64,000 bases of DNA from Asticcacaulis sp. MM231 (GTDB lineage Bacteria; Pseudomonadota; Alphaproteobacteria; Caulobacterales; Caulobacteraceae): contig NZ_OZ075108.1 of NCBI RefSeq assembly GCF_964186625.1, positions 3,113,001-3,177,000 on the forward strand, given 5' to 3'. Numbering within the stretch: position 1 is the stretch's first letter; every line of letters starts with the position of its first letter. Positions 56,799-64,000 of the stretch are shown piece after piece. Both the position numbers and the translations under genes were made by a program. Below the pieces are notes generated by a model, which was given only the letters and a program-made list of their open reading frames with translations, had not been told where the DNA came from and did not search any database.

Positions 56799-58801
56799 GC
56801 CTTCACCGCCTTTTTCACAATTCCCAGGCGCAAACGCCGGTCGCACAGGCTAAAGACACCCCCCAGCGCCATCAGCAGCGGCCCCAAGAAGATTAGCCGC
56901 ACCCAGGGATTATAGAAGAACCTAACCTGCCAGGAGGCCTTGCCAGCATTTGGGCCATCAGCTGCCATCTGCGGTTCGGCCATCACGATATAGAGATCAT
57001 CAAGCGGCGTGAAACACAGCGCAACCTTGCTCTGCACCTGATTGGAAGCCGGATAGAAACGGCGCTGCGGGCGCGGTTCGCATACCAACTTACCCTTGGC
57101 GTCGGTGATTTCAAACGCACCGCCCTGCGCATCGTAGTTGGGACCGGCCTGCTTATACAGTGATGTGAAGGTCAGGTTATACTGACCGAGCTTCAGCGTA
57201 TCGCCGATGGCCACGCTCTGCATGACGCTGAGCTTCTGGTGGCTTTCCACCACCGCCCCCAGCACGAAAACGCCCAGCCCGATATGGGCGAACAGCATGC
57301 CCCAGGTGGCGAGCGGCACGGCCGGCAGCCGGCGCAGCGCCTTGCCCACGCGGTTCAGGCGGAAGTCGAGATGTTGCATCAGGGTGCGCAGCGACCCCAG
57401 GATCAGCCAGAAACCGGTCAGGAGGCCGATCATATATTCCGCCTGAGATAACAGGGTAGGCCCGCGATAGAGTATGGCGCCGATTGCCGCCGCCAGCGCC
57501 GCCACGGCAAACGACGCCATCAGCCTTTGCAGCACGCCTTTCAGGTCGGCGCGTTTCCACGCCATCAGGCCTGAGATCGGCACGATGGCCAGGGCCGCAA
57601 TCATGATCGGCCCGAAGACCGCCAGATAATAGGGCGCCCCCACCGACATGGTCTTGTTAAACAGGGCCTGCATCAGGATCGGGTAGAGCGTGCCGAGGAA
57701 GACCGAGCACAGCGCCGCCGACAGCAGCAGATTGTTCAGTACAAGGGTCGCTTCGCGGCTGACCGGAGCAAACAAGCCTCCCGGCGAAAGCGTCGGCGCG
57801 CGCACCGCGAACAGGGTGAAACCGGCTCCTGACGTCATCAGAAGGATGGTGGCCAAAAGGATGCCGCGCTGCGGATCGACCGCGAAGGCGTGCACCGAGG
57901 TGAGCAGGCCGGAGCGCACCAGAAACGCCCCCATCATCGAGAAGGTGAAGGCGAGGATGGCCAAAAACACCGTCCACGCCTTCAGGGCGTCGCGCTTTTC
58001 CATGACGATGGCCGAGTGCAGCAAGGCGGTGGCGGCCAGCCACGGCATGAAGGAAGCGTTCTCGACCGGGTCCCAGGCCCACCAGCCACCCCAGCCGAGT
58101 TCGTAATAGGCCCAGAAGGCGCCAAGCGTGATACCGATGGTCAGAAAGCTCCAGGCCAGCAGCACCCACGGCCTGATCCAGCGAGCCCAGGCACGATCCA
58201 GCCGGCCCTCGATCAGGGCGGCAACGGCGAAGGAGAAGACCACCGACAGGCCGACATAGCCGAGATAAAGCATCGGCGGATGGAAGGCGAGCGCCGGGTC
58301 CTGCAAGGCCGGATTGAGCGATTGGCCTTGCAGCGGAGCATCGGCCAGCCGCCACAAAGGATTGGAACTGAACAGGGTGAAGCCGACGAATGCCGCGCCA
58401 AGAAGCCCTTGTACGCCCAGCGCCTTGTGCTTGAGGCCGGGCGGCAAACCGCCGCCTCTCAAGGTGATCATGGCGCCGAAGACGAGCAGGATGGTGCACC
58501 ATAACAGCATCGAGCCCTCGTGCGAGCCCCAGGCGCCGGAGATCTTGTAGAGCAGGGGCTTGTCGGTATGCGAATGTTCAAAGACGTTCACCACCGAGAA
58601 ATCTGAGCGGATGAAGGCGAAGATCAGCACGCCAAAGCTGATGATGACGGCGAGCGCTGCCGCCAGCGACAGGCCCTCGGCATAGAGCGCCAGTCCGCGT
58701 AAGGGTTTGGTCTGTCCCGCCGCCACGACCAGCGCCTGACCGAGCGACAGGCTGAAGGCCAGCACGAGACAATAGCTGCCGATTTCATTGATATGGGTCA
58801 T
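56795..58801 (-). CDS. ccmF: Cytochrome c heme lyase subunit CcmF (CycK)
   Basis: 668 aa with about 15 membrane segments. The tryptophan-rich heme-handling motif is present (YYELGWGGWWAWDPVENASFMPWLA), with GSHEGSMLLW near residue 80 and HIGLGVFVLGAVVES near 490, which supply conserved histidines. CcmF with CcmH ligates heme to apocytochrome c in the membrane. ATG 58801 (MTHINEIGSYCLVLA) is preferred; the sequence before it is a repeat that supplies GGGGAGG 11 bp upstream. Third gene of ccmI-E-F-H. Confidence 0.95.
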   Translation of the reverse strand: MTHINEIGSYCLVLAFSLSLGQALVVAAGQTKPLRGLALYAEGLSLAAALAVIISFGVLIFAFIRSDFSVVNVFEHSHTDKPLLYKISGAWGSHEGSMLLWCTILLVFGAMITLRGGGLPPGLKHKALGVQGLLGAAFVGFTLFSSNPLWRLADAPLQGQSLNPALQDPALAFHPPMLYLGYVGLSVVFSFAVAALIEGRLDRAWARWIRPWVLLAWSFLTIGITLGAFWAYYELGWGGWWAWDPVENASFMPWLAATALLHSAIVMEKRDALKAWTVFLAILAFTFSMMGAFLVRSGLLTSVHAFAVDPQRGILLATILLMTSGAGFTLFAVRAPTLSPGGLFAPVSREATLVLNNLLLSAALCSVFLGTLYPILMQALFNKTMSVGAPYYLAVFGPIMIAALAIVPISGLMAWKRADLKGVLQRLMASFAVAALAAAIGAILYRGPTLLSQAEYMIGLLTGFWLILGSLRTLMQHLDFRLNRVGKALRRLPAVPLATWGMLFAHIGLGVFVLGAVVESHQKLSVMQSVAIGDTLKLGQYNLTFTSLYKQAGPNYDAQGGAFEITDAKGKLVCEPRPQRRFYPASNQVQSKVALCFTPLDDLYIVMAEPQMAADGPNAGKASWQVRFFYNPWVRLIFLGPLLMALGGVFSLCDRRLRLGIVKKAVKA

Positions 58802-58809
58802 GCGACTAC

Positions 58810-58972
58810 CATCCTCCCCTGCAAAGCGAGGGAGGTGTCGCCGCGCAATCGGCGATGGAGGGGGCGACCCCGAAGTCAGATAAGAGGCCCCTTCCGTCAG
58901 CGACACCAGCCCTGCGGGCTTCGCGCTGCCACCTTGCCTCACAACGAAGTTGCCGCTTCGCAGGGAAGGATG
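58810..58972. repeat. Palindromic repeat element between ccmE and ccmF
   Basis: Ends CATCCTCCCCTGC (58810-58822) and GCAGGGAAGGATG (58960-58972) are inverted with one mismatch. Inner dyads include GGGGGCGACCCC and GGCCCCTTCCGTCAGC. Together with the next element it fills the 264-bp gap between ccmE and ccmF. Confidence 0.65.
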
Positions 58973-58980
58973 AAGAAATC

Positions 58981-59050
58981 TTATACCTCCCCGCTTGCCG
59001 GGGAGGAGGACCGCGCCGATTTATCGGCGTGGTGGTGGGGTGTCTTGCTT
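58981..59050. repeat. Single 70-bp palindromic repeat unit
   Basis: TTATACCTCCCCGCTTGCCG, GGGAGGAGGACC, hairpin GCGCCGAT/ATCGGCG, GGTGGTGGGG and CTTGCTT in the same order as in ccmH and near pleC. The second hairpin differs in sequence from the other copies but keeps its pairing. Confidence 0.75.
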
Positions 59051-59065
59051 CCTTAATCAACAAAC

Positions 59066-59578
59066 TCATTGAAACGGCCTCTGCACCGTCGCAGGCGGCT
59101 TGTCCATGCCTGACTCCGGCCGCCATTCGCCCTGCTTTTCCAGCTCTTTCTGGACGTTCTTCGGAATATATTTCTCGTCGTGCTTGGCCAGAACCTGCGT
59201 CGCCTTCAAGGCCGTCACGCCGGTAACCTCGCCCTCGCAGACAACCCCCTGCCCCTCACGGAACAGATCCGGCAGGTCGCCCCGATAGACCACGGTCACC
59301 TCTTTCAGCTTGTCCTGAACGGTGAAATGCGTCGCGCCATCTGGGGTTTTGACCACGCTGCCCGGCTTGACCAATCCGCCGAGCCGAACCGTCTTGCCAA
59401 CCGGCACCTTCGCCTCGACCCACTGCGCCGGCGTGTAGAAATAGATCGCCGTGCCTTTCAGCGCATAGAGGCTCAAGGCCACGGCGGCGATAAACACCGG
59501 CGCGGCAATGAGAAAGATCGTCAGGCGACGACGCGCCTTAACAGACTTAGGCCACATTCTAAAGTTTTTTGGCCACAT
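59066..59578 (-). CDS. ccmE: Heme chaperone CcmE (CycJ)
   Basis: 170 aa. N-terminal membrane anchor (about 19-41), then an OB-fold beta-barrel (VRLGGLVKPGSVVKTPDGATHFTVQD, VVYRGDLPDLFREGQGVVCEG) and the heme-binding H133 with Y137 in LAKHDEKYIP. It carries heme covalently from CcmC to CcmF. The ATG overlaps the ccmI stop by one base (TAATG). The N-terminus contains a small tandem duplication, MWPKNFR-MWPKSVK, so ATG 59557 is an alternative start. Confidence 0.95.
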   Translation of the reverse strand: MWPKNFRMWPKSVKARRRLTIFLIAAPVFIAAVALSLYALKGTAIYFYTPAQWVEAKVPVGKTVRLGGLVKPGSVVKTPDGATHFTVQDKLKEVTVVYRGDLPDLFREGQGVVCEGEVTGVTALKATQVLAKHDEKYIPKNVQKELEKQGEWRPESGMDKPPATVQRPFQ

Positions 59579-60663
59579 TATTTCGCCTCCCCTTCCGAAC
59601 CGACGCGGGTCTGCGCCTTGGTCAGGATATCGGCGATGATCTCAGGCCGGCGGGCATAGTGCGCCCGCATGGCCGCCTCCGCCTTGGCGCGTGCGGGCTT
59701 ATGCCCCAGCACATCATAGGAACGCAGCAGACGCGCCCAGCCATCGGCATTCTCCGGATCGGCCGCCAGTTGCGCCTCAAGCGACGCCACCATGCCGGAG
59801 ATCCGTTCGCTCATCGCCTTGGCCGCCGCTTCCGCTGGCGCCACCGCCGCCAGGGCCTGCTGAACCTGCGGGCGGCTGACATCACCCGGCGCCATGGCAT
59901 TCAGCGCCGCGTTGAAATGACCGCGCGAGTCTTCGTACCGGCCGTCCTCAAGCGCCTGTTGACCGAGATAATAATGGGCGCGCGGATCGTTCGGATTTAG
60001 CTTTAGCGCGTTATGCAGCGCCTGTTGTGCTTCCGGACCGCTGGTGCCGTTACCGACAAAGGTCAGGGCCTCGCCCAATTCCGACCACGCCGTGAAGGTC
60101 TCCGGCGACAGGGCGCGCGCCTTTTGATAGTCCTGCGCGCCATCGTAATTATTGCCGGCCATCATGTCGATGCGACCGAGAAACAGCCAGTAATCGACCT
60201 CCCGGGCGTGCTCGACCTGGCCCTGACGCAGCACCGCCGCCATCTTTTGCGGTGACAGGCTATCCGGATCGGACTTGGCGATCGTCGTCCAGGCCTGCAG
60301 ACGCTGACGGTAGGGCTGATCGGCCAGGTCGGGATGGCCGGTAAAAAGATAGAGCCAGACGCTTAACACCGCCACGAGCCCCAGCGCAACATAACCATAG
60401 AGCGGCTTGAAGCTTGCGGTCTCCTCTGCCGTATCGCTGACCTTCAGCAGGGCGCGGGCGGCCTGCGCCTGTTCTTCCTGCCCCTGCTCGGCATCGATCT
60501 CGCCGGCGGCAACGCGCCGTTCGACATCGGCGACGAAACCCCTGTAGAGCGCCTTTTCATGCGCCAGTTCCGGCGCCGGCACGCTGAAGCGCTGCCACAG
60601 CGCCGCCAGGGCGATCAGCGCGGCGCATATCAGCACACAGATCAAGGCAAGTATGAGCATCAC
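59578..60663 (-). CDS. ccmI: Cytochrome c biogenesis protein CcmI (CycH)
   Basis: 361 aa. Two membrane helices (about 3-22 and 90-108) flank a cytoplasmic loop with the CcmI signature EKALYRGFVADVERRVAAGEIDAEQ. The periplasmic part has TPR repeats (TAWSELGEALTFVGNGTSGPEAQQAL, NPNDPRAHYYLGQQALEDGRYEDS) that hold apocytochrome c for the CcmF/CcmH ligase. First gene of ccmIEFH; ccmABC and ccmG are not in the window. Confidence 0.92.
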   Translation of the reverse strand: MMLILALICVLICAALIALAALWQRFSVPAPELAHEKALYRGFVADVERRVAAGEIDAEQGQEEQAQAARALLKVSDTAEETASFKPLYGYVALGLVAVLSVWLYLFTGHPDLADQPYRQRLQAWTTIAKSDPDSLSPQKMAAVLRQGQVEHAREVDYWLFLGRIDMMAGNNYDGAQDYQKARALSPETFTAWSELGEALTFVGNGTSGPEAQQALHNALKLNPNDPRAHYYLGQQALEDGRYEDSRGHFNAALNAMAPGDVSRPQVQQALAAVAPAEAAAKAMSERISGMVASLEAQLAADPENADGWARLLRSYDVLGHKPARAKAEAAMRAHYARRPEIIADILTKAQTRVGSEGEAK

Positions 60664-60745
60664 GCCTCAATAGAGCAATTTCCAGCAATGCCAAGAGGGC
60701 TTTATTTTACGCGTCCGCGCAAGCAGGGTCGCGGTGCCCGCAAAG

Positions 60746-62113
60746 TCAGGCCACGCTACGAGAGGGGTTGAAAAGATCGGAGGATGCGACACGGCGTCGC
60801 GCCACGCTGGCCTTTTCCTCGCCGCACAGCGATTCCATCAGGCCGGTCACCATCTCGAACATGGCCAGAAGCTGTTCCTGATCATAGGGTTCCTGATCAT
60901 TGGCCAGGGTGAGCAACTCGGTGAAATAGGTGTCGAGCATGGTTTCCAGGGCCAGCAATGTCTTGGCGTGCAGGCTGGCAAAACCGCCCGCCATGGCGAT
61001 ATTGCGCACCTTGCGAATAAAGTTGTGCGTCTGGCGCACGTTGTTCAGCGCCTCTTCGGCAGGATAGCCGGCGATATCGGGCACCTCGGTCTGTACCCGC
61101 CCATAGACACGCTCGCGGCGCCGCACCAGAACCTTTTCCAGCTTTTTCTCAGCGCTCTTGAGTTGCTGCTCGACCAGATCGGCGATGGTGCGATTGGCCT
61201 GATGCACGCGCTTGCCCCAAGGTCCGTCGCGCGCCAGTTCGATATACTGCCCAAAAAACTGGAGTTGCCCCAGACACTGAGTCACGCGATCGCCGGCCAA
61301 TTCGAGATCATCGCAGACCTGATTCTTGCCACCCATGAAGACTTTGAGTTCGGCCAGTTGCTCCTCGATCTGATCGAGGATACGGGTGCCAAAATCGGCC
61401 AGTTCGGAGGCGGCGAGGAAACGGTCCTTGGGCCGGTCGGACACGGTGGCCATGAACTTAATGATATGGGCGCCGTCTTCGAGATTGGCGAAAATGATCT
61501 CCAGAAAGCGATAACCGCTCTCCGGATCGAACTCGCAGGCGTCCTTGAACAGCACGCGCAGGGCGGCCGCCTTTTCGGCGTCGATGCGTCCCATGAAATC
61601 GTAAAGCTTGGCAAGCACCTGCCTGGCAAGGCGATGAAGGTCGAGATAGTTGGCAAATTCGGCGACCTCGTCGCGCGCCTCATCCCCGCCGCCCCGCGGC
61701 AGGATGACATCCGGCGTGTCGCGGCAGATTTCGGCGGCGGCGGTGACCAGGCGAAAAAAGACCACCGGCGTCGGGTCGTCGCTGCGCAGGCTGCGCAGCA
61801 CGAAACCCGCCTGCGCCTGCAAATCCGGCTCGCGCTTTTCCAGTTCGTTCCAAAGGTTGTTGACGATCCACGGCTCGAACTCGATATGATCAAGGCCATC
61901 GTCGCGGCCGCGAAATAGCGGCATGAAAGGCTCGAAAACAGCCTCGCGGACATGGCGGAACTCAATCTCGGTCGAGATCAGGTTGCGCACCTCGGTCATC
62001 TTGGCGTCATTGCTCAGACCCAGCGCCATTTCAAGCGAGCGCAGGGCGGAGGCGGGCAAGGTCTTGACCAGCCCCTTAAGCATGGTTAGGCGATTTGCAG
62101 CAATGGCGCTCAC
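60746..62113 (-). CDS. Conserved hypothetical helical protein
   Basis: 455 aa, soluble and almost entirely helical, with no signal peptide or membrane segment. Recognisable stretches include SLEMALGLSNDAKMTEVRNLI, DLHRLARQVLAKLYDFMGRID, ELAGDRVTQCLGQLQFFGQYIELA and EQQLKSAEKKLEKVLVRRRER (coiled coil). The layout suggests an adaptor or signalling protein, but I recognise no family. It lies between the FeuPQ-like pair and the ccm operon, 101 bp after the kinase gene. Confidence 0.75.
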   Translation of the reverse strand: MSAIAANRLTMLKGLVKTLPASALRSLEMALGLSNDAKMTEVRNLISTEIEFRHVREAVFEPFMPLFRGRDDGLDHIEFEPWIVNNLWNELEKREPDLQAQAGFVLRSLRSDDPTPVVFFRLVTAAAEICRDTPDVILPRGGGDEARDEVAEFANYLDLHRLARQVLAKLYDFMGRIDAEKAAALRVLFKDACEFDPESGYRFLEIIFANLEDGAHIIKFMATVSDRPKDRFLAASELADFGTRILDQIEEQLAELKVFMGGKNQVCDDLELAGDRVTQCLGQLQFFGQYIELARDGPWGKRVHQANRTIADLVEQQLKSAEKKLEKVLVRRRERVYGRVQTEVPDIAGYPAEEALNNVRQTHNFIRKVRNIAMAGGFASLHAKTLLALETMLDTYFTELLTLANDQEPYDQEQLLAMFEMVTGLMESLCGEEKASVARRRVASSDLFNPSRSVA

Positions 62114-62214
62114 GGGACGCTCATGGGGTGTGGGAAATCCTTACGCCGCAATATCTTCGGGAACCGCATCATAGGAAGGCTTTGGTTAATTTTCTCCTGA
62201 CGGACAGGCAATGC

Positions 62215-63729
62215 TTATAAAACAGAAGCTTCCCGGTTGGCCGGCAGCCGGGCCAGCACCATCAGCCCGCCCAGAGCGGCGCGCTCGAACTGCAACTGGC
62301 CACCATAAGCGCGCACCAGTTCATCGACAATGCTGAGGCCAAGGCCCGATCCCGGCACGCTTTCATCAAGACGGGCGCCCCGTTTCAGCACCTCGTCGAA
62401 ACGCGCCTCATCAAGCCCCGGACCATCATCCTCGATACCCAGAGTCATGGTCTGGTCGGCATCATGAAAAGCCGCCGTGATCCGTACCTTGCGCTTGCAC
62501 CAGATACAGGCGTTTTCGAGCAGATTGCCGGCGATTTCCTGCAAATCCTGTTTCTCACCCCGGAATGCCAGATCATCGGGCGCGCGCCAGTCGATGATGA
62601 CGCCCTTGTCGTGAAACACCTGCTCCAGCATGACCGCCAGTTCATCGAGCACCGGTTCGACCGGGGTGCGTTCGCCCATGGACTGAGAGCGCGCGGCGGC
62701 GCGGGCGCGGCGCAGATGGTGATCGACCTGCGCCCGCATGGTTTCGGCCTGCTTGCGCATGGTTTCAGGCAGCGTCCCCTCGGCTTCGCCCGCCGTGGCC
62801 ATCAGCACCGACAGCGGCGTCTTCAGCGCATGGGCCAGATTACCGACGTGCATGCGCTGGCGCTCTACCACCTCCTGCGAATAGTCGAGAAAGGCGTTGA
62901 GCTGGGTCGCCACCGGGGTGATCTCGGCCGGATAGGTTTTGAGCAGGCGCTGCTGCCGCCCGCCCTGCACGCTGGCGATTTCGTCGGTCAGGTCGAACAG
63001 CGGCCGCAAACCGACGCGCACCTGCAGGAAGATGGCGATCAGAGACCCCAGCGCCAGAACGATCAGCGCCGCCGCTGTCAGCAGGGCGAAGGTGCGCACG
63101 TCCTTATTGACCGGGCTGGCGTCCTCGCCGGCCATGAAGACATAGGCCTTCTTGCCGACCATCGAATAGATGACGGCGACGCGCAAAGGCTCGCCCACCG
63201 GCCCGAGGCCATCATAGAAAACACTGGTGCCGGTCGACTTGCGCGCTTTTTCCAGCACCGCTGGCGGCAGGGGTAACTGCTCGTTCCATAGCGAGCGCGA
63301 GGTTACGGGGCCGACAAGCGCGCCCTTGGCATCGACCTCGCCGACCTGCCAGTAAAGTCCAGAATGAATAATGCTCGACCTCGCATCGACAAAGCGCGCT
63401 GTATCAATACCCGACGGCCCCAGAGTGTCGTCGATATTGGTGACCGAGAAGAGATTGTCAGCGAACTGCCCGACCCCGACCTCAAAGCGGTGCATCGTCA
63501 CCTGATGAAAATAGGCGGTAAGCGCGAGGCCGGTGACCACCAGCGCGAAGAAGAACCACAGCGAGGCCAGCCCGATCAGGCGAGTGACCAGCGAATCCTT
63601 ACGCGTCAGCCGACGCCACAGCTTGCTGAGTATGTGCTCAGGTGCCGCACCGGCTCCTCGCAAAGCCTCGGGCGGGCGGTCGCCCTTGCCAAATGCTGAC
63701 GCATTTGGAGATGAATCGTTCTGCGTCAC
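62215..63729 (-). CDS. FeuQ/PhoQ-like sensor histidine kinase
   Basis: 504 aa. Membrane helices at about 52-75 and 214-236 flank a periplasmic sensor domain; then HAMP-like linker, HisKA with H300 in GNLAHALKTPLSVLMATAGEAEG and HATPase_c (NLLENACIWCKR, DDGPGLDEA, GSGLGLSIVDEL). The HALKTPLSVL form marks the PhoQ/FeuQ group, which responds to periplasmic glucans or divalent cations. ATG 63729 overlaps the regulator stop (ATGA). Residues 7-16 (SPNASAFGKG) are encoded by a short hairpin repeat. Confidence 0.88.
   Translation of the reverse strand: MTQNDSSPNASAFGKGDRPPEALRGAGAAPEHILSKLWRRLTRKDSLVTRLIGLASLWFFFALVVTGLALTAYFHQVTMHRFEVGVGQFADNLFSVTNIDDTLGPSGIDTARFVDARSSIIHSGLYWQVGEVDAKGALVGPVTSRSLWNEQLPLPPAVLEKARKSTGTSVFYDGLGPVGEPLRVAVIYSMVGKKAYVFMAGEDASPVNKDVRTFALLTAAALIVLALGSLIAIFLQVRVGLRPLFDLTDEIASVQGGRQQRLLKTYPAEITPVATQLNAFLDYSQEVVERQRMHVGNLAHALKTPLSVLMATAGEAEGTLPETMRKQAETMRAQVDHHLRRARAAARSQSMGERTPVEPVLDELAVMLEQVFHDKGVIIDWRAPDDLAFRGEKQDLQEIAGNLLENACIWCKRKVRITAAFHDADQTMTLGIEDDGPGLDEARFDEVLKRGARLDESVPGSGLGLSIVDELVRAYGGQLQFERAALGGLMVLARLPANREASVL
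63682..63710. repeat. Hairpin repeat within the kinase 5' end, second copy of 26877-26905
   Basis: GCCCTTGCCAAAT-GC-TGAC-GC-ATTTGGAG. The copy at 26877-26905 is identical outside the stem tip but has CCC-AA-GGG there, so the pairing is kept by compensating changes. Here it lies in frame inside the FeuQ-like gene. Confidence 0.6.
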
Positions 63730-64000
63730 AGATCGCTGATCTCGTCGTGCAGCGGCTTGAGCCTATAGCCAAGCCCGCGCACGGTCTCGATGCGGTCGGT
63801 GCCAATCTTCTTGCGCAGACGGCCCATAAAAACCTCGATCGTATTGGAATCTCGGTCGAAATCCTGATCGTAAAGGTGTTCGACCAGCTCGGTGCGCGAG
63901 ATCACGCGGCTCTGGTGCATCATCAGGTAATGCAGCAGGCGGTATTCCAGCGAGGTCAGGCGCAGAGGTTCGCCATTGACCGAAGCGCGTGCCGCACGCG
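63726..64000 (-). CDS. FeuP/PhoP-like OmpR-family response regulator, C-terminal part
   Basis: Partial gene running off the right edge of the window; 90 codons of the DNA-binding domain are visible. The frame continues beyond the ATG at 63923: VNGEPLRLTSLEYRLLHYLMMHQSRVISRTELVEHLYDQDFDRDSNTIEVFMGRLRKKIG and IETVRGLGYRLKP are typical of the PhoP/FeuP winged helix. The receiver domain lies outside. It precedes and overlaps the FeuQ-like kinase gene. Confidence 0.9.
   Translation of the reverse strand, partial: RAARASVNGEPLRLTSLEYRLLHYLMMHQSRVISRTELVEHLYDQDFDRDSNTIEVFMGRLRKKIGTDRIETVRGLGYRLKPLHDEISDL

Overview
The window looks like a chromosomal segment of an alphaproteobacterium of the Caulobacteraceae, most plausibly Asticcacaulis or a close relative. 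This is inferred from the high GC content, a PleC-like polar histidine kinase next to a CheY-like regulator, a complete Entner-Doudoroff cluster, TonB-type sugar uptake, and the order [FeuPQ-like pair]-ccmIEFH-degP-[response regulator/kinase]-glnE, which is also known from rhizobia. No database search was possible, so the genus is inference.

Layout. 0-6.5 kb: a sigma-54-type response regulator with a degenerate GAFTGA loop, a DUF2171 protein, a PraR-like XRE repressor, an M14 carboxypeptidase and the methionine importer metNIQ. 6.5-22.4 kb: a plant-polysaccharide region with a GH127 beta-L-arabinofuranosidase, an esterase, a sugar-phosphate isomerase/epimerase, a Gfo/Idh/MocA dehydrogenase, an MFS carrier, a TonB-dependent receptor, a sodium/sugar symporter and a GH3 beta-glucosidase. 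A small MarR-controlled pair sits inside it. 22.4-25.6 kb: a candidate small RNA, a small Gly/Ala-rich protein, a thioredoxin-fold lipoprotein and a frameshifted OmpA-type lipoprotein. 25.6-32.9 kb: a LacI-family regulator and the minus-strand cluster zwf-pgl-edd-glk-eda. One 14-bp palindrome (TGACAGCGTTGTCA type) occurs in front of zwf, in front of the GH3 gene and in front of the candidate small RNA, which suggests one sugar-responsive regulon.

33-48 kb: a frameshifted ppc, a three-PAS soluble chemoreceptor, pepN, a CheY-like regulator with a PleC-like kinase, a GreA/GreB-family factor and an ECF sigma/anti-sigma/periplasmic-sensor module. 48-64 kb: glnE, a tRNA-Leu-like gene with an odd anticodon region, a two-component pair, degP, the cytochrome c maturation operon ccmIEFH, a conserved gene of unknown function and a FeuPQ-like two-component pair whose regulator runs off the window.

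The most unusual feature is a superfamily of palindromic repeats with two variable hairpins separated by GGACC and GGTGG. At 46.2-46.7 kb two inverted units flank a DUF559 (Vsr-like fold) nuclease gene, and the whole cassette is bracketed by a perfect 14-bp direct repeat. That repeat is the shared 3' end of two convergent genes, so both kept intact C-termini. This looks like a recent insertion of an autonomous element, and the gene-less copies in the window, including one pair inside the 5' end of ccmH, look like its non-autonomous relatives. Two single-base frameshifts (ppc and the OmpA lipoprotein) could be sequencing errors and should be treated with caution.
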